DNA of 64,000 bases from Mucilaginibacter myungsuensis (GTDB lineage Bacteria; Bacteroidota; Bacteroidia; Sphingobacteriales; Sphingobacteriaceae), in assembly GCF_015222005.1 (NCBI RefSeq), contig NZ_JADFFL010000001.1:620001-684000 (forward strand), written 5' to 3'. The position numbers and the translations under genes are program-made. Below are positions 42,421 through 49,632 of the stretch, piece by piece. The notes under the pieces are model-generated. The model was given only the letters and a program-made list of their open reading frames with translations, did not search any database and was not told the origin of the DNA. Position 1 is the first letter of the stretch; every line of letters starts with the position of its first letter.

Positions 42421-43383
42421 TTATTTAACCATTTGCGCTGATACGTCATCATTTTCAAACGGATACCAGGATGCTTTTTGCATACTCACAAACCGGTCTG
42501 TTGGCATCGCCATGCCCAAAAACAGTCCGGGATTAGTTGTAAATGTGCTTATCGCCAGTTCAGATCTTCGCATAATTTCTACAGACGCAAATAATTTAAC
42601 CAGGCCAGCTTTCCTTTCTTCCGGGGATCGCCGAATGAATTCAGCATGCACATAGCCTCTTTCGTTAGGTTTAACTAAAAAATAAAAATTGAATTGTTCA
42701 AACTCTCTCCGCAGATCGTCAACAACACGGTGATCGTCGGTCAAGATAAAGACATCTTTAACTTCGCTTAATTCAATAAGTTTCCTCATATAGCTGCTTG
42801 CGGATACAAACTCGAACTCCGTGTCCTTATCACCTCTTCTCACATGGATCGACACATATCTCGAGGGCAAATTTAACTGCTCAATGATCGAATCTATTTC
42901 ACGTTTTGTTGGCTCATTGAAACGGTAGATCATTTCCACGATGCCGCGCGAAACATCCCGCAAATTTCCTCTCAGATCTAATTCTGGGAAGTCGAAATGC
43001 TCTTTTTCGAAATCTTTATTAAAAAACCGATCAAACAGTTCATACGTGAGCTTTGTGTTTTTATTGAAAAGCTTAAATAATAACCTGCGCGGATAATGCC
43101 TTAACTTGGATCTTGGCGCGACCATTCTTTTATTAAAACGTTTATGAAATGCAGAATCTACCGTTTCTACAAAAGGTTCGAAAAGATCGTTCCAGCCGTT
43201 TTGTATCGTAAATTTCGAATCGCCGGTATATAGGATAAATCGATGGTGGTACTTTAAACAATAAATTATCCCGAACACCATATTGTTGAACTCCGAATAA
43301 AAGCCACCTTCAGATCCAAAATTGAAAACGTATTTATTAGAGAAAGACCTATTTATTTTGTTATAGTCGGTCAAAGACACCAT
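42421..43383 (-). CDS. FUT8/NodZ-like (GT23-type) fucosyltransferase
   Basis: A 320-residue cytosolic protein with the GDP-fucose-binding signature IHVRRGDKDTE (about residues 179-189). It is followed by FVSASSYMRKL and VFILTDDHRVVDDLRREF, the order seen in alpha-1,6-fucosyltransferases FUT8 and rhizobial NodZ. There is no signal peptide or membrane anchor. The family transfers fucose from GDP-fucose; acceptor and linkage cannot be told here. No surface-polysaccharide cluster surrounds it, so it may be an isolated transferred gene. A TlpA-type thioredoxin gene lies upstream on the same strand, 262 nt away. Confidence 0.75.
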   Translation of the reverse strand: MVSLTDYNKINRSFSNKYVFNFGSEGGFYSEFNNMVFGIIYCLKYHHRFILYTGDSKFTIQNGWNDLFEPFVETVDSAFHKRFNKRMVAPRSKLRHYPRRLLFKLFNKNTKLTYELFDRFFNKDFEKEHFDFPELDLRGNLRDVSRGIVEMIYRFNEPTKREIDSIIEQLNLPSRYVSIHVRRGDKDTEFEFVSASSYMRKLIELSEVKDVFILTDDHRVVDDLRREFEQFNFYFLVKPNERGYVHAEFIRRSPEERKAGLVKLFASVEIMRRSELAISTFTTNPGLFLGMAMPTDRFVSMQKASWYPFENDDVSAQMVK

Positions 43384-43644
43384 CTGCAGTCATTTATTTT
43401 GTAGTGTGAAAATACGCCAAAATTATCAATAAAGTCCGTTAACTAAGCTCAAAACAACAAATTGGTACGAGATCTTCTGTCCATGAAGATCTTCAATAAA
43501 ATGAGACGCTAAGGAAACTTTCCAAATATCGACCAGTTTGTCTACTTACAAAGCCCTTGATACTTGGTTATCCACAGATCTTCTAAGCGAAATATTAAGC
43601 AGCCGCCCCCTGGACAGGAAACCCCGATCGTTCGCCCAAAACTT
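43384..43644. other. 261-bp gap with one inverted repeat
   Basis: AGATCTTC (43470-43477) and GAAGATCT (43485-43492) form an 8-bp stem with a 7-nt loop, between the thioredoxin gene and the fucosyltransferase gene. It may end the former's transcript or be an operator of the latter. Nothing else was found. Confidence 0.4.
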
Positions 43645-44784
43645 CTAATTCTTAAATATCTCCGCCAATTTAGCGTTCAAGCTCTCATCGCGCAACGTGT
43701 TGCCGATCACTTTCCCGTCCTTATCCAGCAAAAAGCTGGCAGGTACAGCGCGGACACCATACAGGCGGGCAACGTCATTATTCCAATATTTCAGGTCGGA
43801 CACGTGCAGCCATGGCAGGCCATCCTTCTTAATAGCATCGACCCAGGCTTGTTTGTTATTGTCAAGCGATACCGACAGTATCTCGAAACCTTTGTCCTTG
43901 TACAATTTGTACTGCTCTACCAGGTTAGGATTACCGGCGCGACAAGGGCCGCACCAGCTGGCCCAAAATTCTACCAACACATATTTACCTTTCAGGCTGG
44001 CCAACGATAGCGGTTTGCCGTTAACATCATTTTGAGTGAACTGCGGAGCTTGCTGACCTACAGCCGTTATAGTAGTGGCGGTAATGCGCATAGCCAGTTC
44101 TTTGCCCATATCGGTATTACGCAGGTCGGCATTAAGCGCTTTGTAGACCGGCTCTACCCTGGCAACATCCACCTTGGTACCGGCCGACTCTGACAAAGCC
44201 ACCAGTGCGAAGTATGAATTAGGATTAGCCTTAGCAAATTCAAATTGCTTTTCCTCCCTGCGTTTGATATTACGAAGGAAACGGGCATCCACCGCTTTCT
44301 GGAAAGTGGTATCCTTTTGCATCTCAGGACTTGCACTTTGGAATTCCTGGTTTACCGCCTTAGTGAGCGCCATAATAGTGCCGCCGATCTGGGCATTGTA
44401 GGCCTGAAACTCGTTATAAATCTTAGAACCCAGCACCTGCGCGTTAGCCAGCGAGTCTTTAGAGATAAAGCTCACGTTCTCTTTACCAAAATAGATGTAA
44501 ACCACGTCGGCGTTAGGCGCATAGATAGAATGCGGCTTACCCTTACCCTGATGATCAAAAGACATGCGCGAGGTGGTCACCCCGCTCACATTACCTTTAA
44601 AGGTGAATTTACCGTCGACCACCACGCACGAATCCTCGTGATTTTTGCCATTGTCCGAATAATCGATATAGACCTTGGCGGGTTGACCTATTTTACCGAT
44701 CTGGCCGGTGATAGAAAAGTTTGAAGTTTGAGCCATGGCAAACGCCGGCAACAAAAATGCGATAGCAGCGAAACGGAATTTCAT
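43645..44784 (-). CDS. TlpA-family thioredoxin with N-terminal DUF4369
   Basis: The protein has 379 residues from MKFRFAAIAFLL, with signal peptide about 1-18 (ending AFAMAQ); upstream in-frame Mets add a non-signal extension. The N-terminal beta-rich DUF4369 domain (about 20-120) is followed by a helical spacer and a thioredoxin-like domain (about 245-379). The redox motif WCGPC is present, with the TlpA/ResA phrase VLVEFWASWCGPCRAGNP. It is a periplasmic thiol-disulfide reductase, possibly serving cytochrome or envelope protein maturation. The long antisense stretch of the neighbouring glycosidase region begins just beyond its start. Confidence 0.9.
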   Translation of the reverse strand: MKFRFAAIAFLLPAFAMAQTSNFSITGQIGKIGQPAKVYIDYSDNGKNHEDSCVVVDGKFTFKGNVSGVTTSRMSFDHQGKGKPHSIYAPNADVVYIYFGKENVSFISKDSLANAQVLGSKIYNEFQAYNAQIGGTIMALTKAVNQEFQSASPEMQKDTTFQKAVDARFLRNIKRREEKQFEFAKANPNSYFALVALSESAGTKVDVARVEPVYKALNADLRNTDMGKELAMRITATTITAVGQQAPQFTQNDVNGKPLSLASLKGKYVLVEFWASWCGPCRAGNPNLVEQYKLYKDKGFEILSVSLDNNKQAWVDAIKKDGLPWLHVSDLKYWNNDVARLYGVRAVPASFLLDKDGKVIGNTLRDESLNAKLAEIFKN

Positions 44785-44999
44785 GATAGAGATCTTGATG
44801 TTTTTTTGAGAGAGAGCAATACGCCGACACATGGCATCGGCATCATTACAAATATACAAATTTCAAAACAAAAAAAAGAAGCTATTTTGGCATTTCAAAC
44901 ATCAAAATAAGCATAAAAAACGGCCTTATTTCAAACACGTTTTCGCTTGGTTTGAACTTAGGTCGCGAGCCGATCTGCAAATAATTTCGCAATTAAAGT

Positions 45000-45011
45000 A
45001 TGTACATACAT
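45000..45011. promoter_or_regulatory. Palindromic site ATGTACATACAT before the six-hairpin glycosidase
   Basis: Arms ATGTA/TACAT flank two bases, extendable by one base on each side. It is the exact reverse complement of the site at 46367-46378 and fits the wTGTA-N2-TACAw pattern of the operator at 34711. It ends 23 nt before a -7-like TATCTTGC (45034-45041), the same spacing as at the GH92 gene. Confidence 0.55.
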
Positions 45012-45061
45012 ATCGATTTACGATCGGGTTCTCTATCTTGCAGGCCACACCAATTACCATC

Positions 45062-46351
45062 ATGAAACAGCTTTTAAGATCGGGTTTATTAATAGCCGCC
45101 GCCTGCCTGGTTACCAGTCACGCTATTGCGCAAACATCCAAAAAAGAACTGGCTAAACAGATACTGGCCGACAGGGATATGGACACTGTGCAAGCCAGAG
45201 CGTTACGCTTACTGACGGGCTTTACAGCCGGTACATCCTACGGCGAGATCTGGATACGCGACTTCAATACGTTCATCAAAGGTTCGTTAAAGGCCCGTAG
45301 CCAGCAGGATGTTAAAGACGCTCTGCTACTGTTCTTTAAGATACAGGGAGCCGATGGTAACATCCCCGACGGGGCTATCCCTAAAGAGAAAGCTAACGTA
45401 GGCTACAAATACCTGTACTCGGACCTGGCGCCGGGCTGGGCCATCCATAAAAACACGGTAGAGACCGATCAGGAATCATCTCTGATACAGGCGGTTAAAA
45501 AGTATGTGGATGCTACCGGAGATAGAACCATTCTACAGGAAAAGATCGGCGACCGCACCGTTGCCGAAAGGTTGGAAAGCGCACTGAAATACGTGCGCAA
45601 AGAGCGATGGTCGGATAAGTACGGACTGGTGACCGGTGCCACCACCATTGACTGGGGCGATGTGCAGGCCGAGACCGGCTGGGGCGTGGCCATAAACGAC
45701 AAAACTAAGTGGGCGATAGATATTTACGACAATGCCATGTTTCTATCAGCCGTACAGGACTATCTGGCCATGACCAAAGACTATCGCATGTGGGAGATCG
45801 AAGCCAAGCTGCTGAAAAAGAACATCCGAAAGCATCTTTGGGACGCCAAGGCCAAGAAATACATCCCGCATATCTACCTGAACGGCAGCCCCTTCCCGGA
45901 CACGTTTAAGGAGCGGGAGATACTTTATCAGGGCGGATCTACCTGTGCTATATTGGCCGGTCTACACAAAAAGAAAGAGATCAAGGCCATCAACCAACAG
46001 ATGCTGGATATGGTAGCCAAAGAGCAGCATGCTACCATTGGCATGACCGTGTACCCACCCTACCCTGCTGAGCAGTTCCCCAATATGGCACCTTATAACT
46101 ATCAAAACGGCGGCGACTGGACCTGGTTCGGCGGGCGCATGATACAGGCACTGATACAGAACAACTTACCTAACGAGGCTTACACCGAAATGCAACCGAT
46201 GATAGCCCGCGTGATCAAGAACAAAGGCTTTTACGAGTGGTACGATGTACGCAATGGCGCCCCCAAAGGCTCGGGCGATTTTCGTGGCGAAGCCGGTGTG
46301 CTTTATGACGCAATAACGCAGCTACGGGCGTGGGCGCTGGAGAATAAATAG
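45062..46351 (+). CDS. Exported (alpha/alpha)6 six-hairpin glycosidase
   Basis: The protein has 429 residues from MKQLLRSGLLIAA, with a signal peptide about 1-22 (ending HAIAQ); the frame is open 231 nt upstream but not protein-like. Six-hairpin barrel features are seen: YGEIWIRDFNTFIKGSL (about 60-76), ATTIDWGDVQAETGWG (about 200-215), YDNAMFLSAVQDYLAM and GGDWTWFGGRMIQAL. They resemble GH37/GH63/trehalase-type and mannosylglycerate-hydrolase-like enzymes. The substrate is not known; with a GH92 gene downstream an alpha-glycosidase acting on mannosides or glucosides is plausible. Confidence 0.75.
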   Translation: MKQLLRSGLLIAAACLVTSHAIAQTSKKELAKQILADRDMDTVQARALRLLTGFTAGTSYGEIWIRDFNTFIKGSLKARSQQDVKDALLLFFKIQGADGNIPDGAIPKEKANVGYKYLYSDLAPGWAIHKNTVETDQESSLIQAVKKYVDATGDRTILQEKIGDRTVAERLESALKYVRKERWSDKYGLVTGATTIDWGDVQAETGWGVAINDKTKWAIDIYDNAMFLSAVQDYLAMTKDYRMWEIEAKLLKKNIRKHLWDAKAKKYIPHIYLNGSPFPDTFKEREILYQGGSTCAILAGLHKKKEIKAINQQMLDMVAKEQHATIGMTVYPPYPAEQFPNMAPYNYQNGGDWTWFGGRMIQALIQNNLPNEAYTEMQPMIARVIKNKGFYEWYDVRNGAPKGSGDFRGEAGVLYDAITQLRAWALENK

Positions 46352-46366
46352 ATCTATAAGTTTAAT

Positions 46367-46378
46367 ATGTATGTACAT
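46367..46378. promoter_or_regulatory. Palindromic site ATGTATGTACAT before the two-domain GH92
   Basis: This is the reverse complement of the 45000-45011 site. It abuts the -33 TTG (46379-46381) of a consensus promoter. A second, overlapping copy of the TGTACAT half-site follows (46380-46386). The position suits either an activator or a repressor. Confidence 0.6.
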
Positions 46379-46408
46379 TTGTACATATTGATTTTATTAG
46401 TAAGTTTG
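46379..46408 (+). promoter_or_regulatory. Bacteroidota consensus promoter of the two-domain GH92 gene
   Basis: TTG (46379-46381), a 19-nt spacer and TAAGTTTG (46401-46408) form a perfect -33/-7 pair. Transcription would begin near 46413, about 25 nt before the ATG. Confidence 0.65.
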
Positions 46409-46437
46409 GTTACCAATATTAGCCCTGATACATCAGC

Positions 46438-49400
46438 ATGAAGAAATTGATCATGATCGCCGGCCTGCTTGCAGGTGGCACACTGCCCTCCTATTCGCAA
46501 AGCACCGTTTGGAGCGTCGGTAAAGCCGACGGCTCGGCCAACGAGTTCGCCCTTGCACCTAACGGTTACAAGAAGTTCGTAGCCAGCGACTTTGGGTACG
46601 AGGACAAGTTCTTCCTGATCGGACATTCGGATCTTAAAAAAGACTTCCCCTACGTGCTGCCTGGTCCGGCGGATACTTGGGGAGGTACCTGGCCAACGTC
46701 GGGATGGCGGATCAGTCAGCAAAGTATCTTGTTCGATGTTAAGGAGTTAGCCGCCAATGGCGACTACAAACTGGTGATCAAACTGGCCGACCATGCTAAG
46801 AAATTCTTACCGCTATTAAAGGTTAGCATCAACGGTCAGGACGAAAAGATCCAGCTTGATGCACAAGGCTACGACCTTGCTAAACAGCCACATCCGCGCA
46901 CTAACGAGCCAACCATCGATTCGGCAGCCTTAAAAGGCGACCTAAGCAGATCCACAGCTAAAACACTGACCATCAATATCAATAAAGGCATTATCCGCAA
47001 AGGCGGCAATACAGTAAGCATTACGGTATTGCAAGGATCATGGATCATGTTTGATGAGGTTAGCCTACAGGGAAATGCTACGCTGGCTACGCAAGCGGGG
47101 CAATTGTTTGTGCGTGATATTAAACCTGCTGATTATGAGTTACTAAATAATGGCATCCGCACACAACCGTTACTTATTAATACAGAACATGTTAAAGGCA
47201 AACCGACCATCAGTGTTGAGTTGGATGGCAAGATCATATTTAAAAACGCAGTAGAAAAAGGCAATTACGACTTCGAGGCACCGATGCCGGCCGTAGCAAC
47301 CACAAAAACAAGCCGTTACCGGATATTAGAGAACGGCAAACCCATTACCGAAGGTACAGTTGAACGCGGCAAACAAAAGTTGCAAACCCTTGCTAATTAC
47401 GTAGATACCCGCATCGGTACAGGTCACTCCCGCTGGATGATAGCACCGGGGCCGTGGATGCCTTTTAGTATGGTAAAGATGAGTCCGGACAACCAGAACC
47501 CAGGCTGGCAAGCAGGTTACGAACCATCTTTTGAGAGTGTTGGCACCTTCAGCCATATCCACGAGTGGACCATGGGTGGATTAGGGATATTCGCATCCAA
47601 CGGTAAGCTAAAGGCCAATATTGGCGACGAATTAAAGCCGGGATCAGGCTATCGTTCGACTATCGACAAAAAGACCGAGGAAGCCCCTATAGGAGCCTAC
47701 AAAGTACAACTGACCGATTACGATATTAAGGCTGAAGTGACGGCCACAACGCGTTGTGGTTTTGAGCGTTTCACTTTCCCAAAAGACCGCGACAGCGCCC
47801 GTGTATTAGTGGACCTGCACATACCCGCCGAATATGATTACAACCTAAAAGAGATCAAACTAAAAAAGGTAAGCGATTACCGTATAGAGGGTTATACGCA
47901 CCAATTCTCGGGCGGGATATGGAGTAATGATGCCGATCAGGACTATCATTTGTACTTTGTGATAGAGGTGGATAAACCGATCAAAAGCATTGGCGGATGG
48001 ATCAATAATAAGTTGGTTGATGGCGACACTTATGAGGCTAAAGACATCCGCAACGCGGGTGTATATCTCAATTTCGACGCGAAGCAAAATCCTGTAGTTC
48101 AGGTACGTTCGGGCATCTCATTTGTAAGTTTAGCCAATGCCGACCTGAATTTGAAGACCGAGATCAGCACACCGTTCGGTTGGAGTTTTGAGAAGATCCA
48201 ACAGAACCAGGTGAACGCCTGGAATGAGATATTCAACCGAGTTAAGATCACATCCAATAACCGACTGGAAAAGCGCCGTTTCTATAATGCGATGTACCGC
48301 GCCAGTAGCCGAAACACCTTCAGTGATGTGAACGGCCAATGGGTCGGCACCGATGGCAAGACCCAACAACTGGCCGGCAAAGATGACCTTGCCCTTGGTT
48401 GCGATGCCTTTTGGAACACTTTCTGGAACCTGAACCAGGTTTGGAATTTGGTTACCCCAGAGTGGAGCCAACGATGGGTAAACTCGCAATTGGCTATGTA
48501 TAAAGCTTATGGCTGGCTGGCCAAAGGCCCTGCCGGGATGAACTATGTACCCGTAATGGTGGCCGAGCACGAGATACCGCAAATGGTATCAGCTTATCAA
48601 ATGGGTATCAGGGGGTTCGATGCTAATTTAGTGTTGGAAGCCGCACAAAAAATGCAGACCACCCCTGCCCAAAAAGTATTTAAAGGATTTGCAGGTAACC
48701 GTGATCTGAAACAGTATCTTAAACATCACTATGTACCGTCGGACAGCGGTCGTTTCTCTAACTCGATGGAGTATTCGTACGATGACTGGACGGTAGGACA
48801 ATTGGCTAAATCGCTGGGAAAGACCGACGTTTACAATAAATACAACGACCGTGGTTACTGGTGGAAGAATGCGATAGACACGGCAGGGTACAGCCACATG
48901 AAATTAAGCAACGGCGAATGGGTGAAGAATTTTGACCCGTTCCGTAGCGGGGCTAACGAGCATTATGTAGAAGGCAACGCCTGGCAACTGACCTTTTTTG
49001 TACCGCAGGATGTGCCATCACTGATCAGGATGATCGGCAAGAAAAAGTTCACTGACAGGTTGGAATGGGGATTTTCTCAAAGTGAACCTTGGCGTTATAA
49101 TGGTATGAATGATCAGTACTGGGATTACCCCGTAGTTCAGGGTAACCAGCAGAGTATGCACTTCGCCTTCCTGTTCAATTGGGCCGGTAAGCCATGGTCT
49201 ACCCAAAAATGGAGCCGCTCCATTATCGAGCGTTTTTACGGCTTCGGCGTATCCAATGCCTGGCTTGGCGACGAAGACCAAGGCCAAATGAGCGCATGGC
49301 TGGTCATGGCGGCTTTAGGCCTTTTCCAGACCGATGGCGGCACAAGTGCCAACCCCGTTTACGAGATAGCAAGCCCGTTGTACCAAAAAATAGAGATAGA

Positions 49401-49614
49401 CCTTGGCCAGCGTTTTGGTCGTGGTAAAAAATTCACGATCGAGGCTAAGGACGCATCGCGGAACAATATGTATGTACAAAGCGCTATGCTTAATGGTAAA
49501 CCATTAAATTCGTTCAAGTTCCGGGCATCAGAATTACTGAAAGGCGGCTCGCTGATCTTGCAAATGGGGCCAACACCAAACCAAAAATGGGGCATAGCAG
49601 GCAGCACTGAATAG
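46438..49614 (+). CDS. GH92-family enzyme with N-terminal lyase-like beta domain; general-acid Glu replaced by Gln
   Basis: A 1058-residue exported protein (signal peptide about 1-20). Residues about 22-215 form a beta domain resembling the non-catalytic modules of rhamnogalacturonan lyases (TVWSVGKADGSANEF; TWPTSGWRISQQSILFDV). A linker follows, then a GH92 module starting YVDTRIGTGHSRWMIAPGPW (about 322). At the place of the usual GNEPxHxIPF it has GNQQSMHFAF, so the general acid (about residue 904) is Gln, while the base cluster GDEDQGQM (about 944-951) is kept. A Gln there is reported for GH92 enzymes that release mannose from mannose-1-phosphate diesters, where the leaving group needs no acid. 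Confidence 0.88.
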   Translation: MKKLIMIAGLLAGGTLPSYSQSTVWSVGKADGSANEFALAPNGYKKFVASDFGYEDKFFLIGHSDLKKDFPYVLPGPADTWGGTWPTSGWRISQQSILFDVKELAANGDYKLVIKLADHAKKFLPLLKVSINGQDEKIQLDAQGYDLAKQPHPRTNEPTIDSAALKGDLSRSTAKTLTININKGIIRKGGNTVSITVLQGSWIMFDEVSLQGNATLATQAGQLFVRDIKPADYELLNNGIRTQPLLINTEHVKGKPTISVELDGKIIFKNAVEKGNYDFEAPMPAVATTKTSRYRILENGKPITEGTVERGKQKLQTLANYVDTRIGTGHSRWMIAPGPWMPFSMVKMSPDNQNPGWQAGYEPSFESVGTFSHIHEWTMGGLGIFASNGKLKANIGDELKPGSGYRSTIDKKTEEAPIGAYKVQLTDYDIKAEVTATTRCGFERFTFPKDRDSARVLVDLHIPAEYDYNLKEIKLKKVSDYRIEGYTHQFSGGIWSNDADQDYHLYFVIEVDKPIKSIGGWINNKLVDGDTYEAKDIRNAGVYLNFDAKQNPVVQVRSGISFVSLANADLNLKTEISTPFGWSFEKIQQNQVNAWNEIFNRVKITSNNRLEKRRFYNAMYRASSRNTFSDVNGQWVGTDGKTQQLAGKDDLALGCDAFWNTFWNLNQVWNLVTPEWSQRWVNSQLAMYKAYGWLAKGPAGMNYVPVMVAEHEIPQMVSAYQMGIRGFDANLVLEAAQKMQTTPAQKVFKGFAGNRDLKQYLKHHYVPSDSGRFSNSMEYSYDDWTVGQLAKSLGKTDVYNKYNDRGYWWKNAIDTAGYSHMKLSNGEWVKNFDPFRSGANEHYVEGNAWQLTFFVPQDVPSLIRMIGKKKFTDRLEWGFSQSEPWRYNGMNDQYWDYPVVQGNQQSMHFAFLFNWAGKPWSTQKWSRSIIERFYGFGVSNAWLGDEDQGQMSAWLVMAALGLFQTDGGTSANPVYEIASPLYQKIEIDLGQRFGRGKKFTIEAKDASRNNMYVQSAMLNGKPLNSFKFRASELLKGGSLILQMGPTPNQKWGIAGSTE

Positions 49615-49632
49615 ACCAGCGCTACCTGCCCG

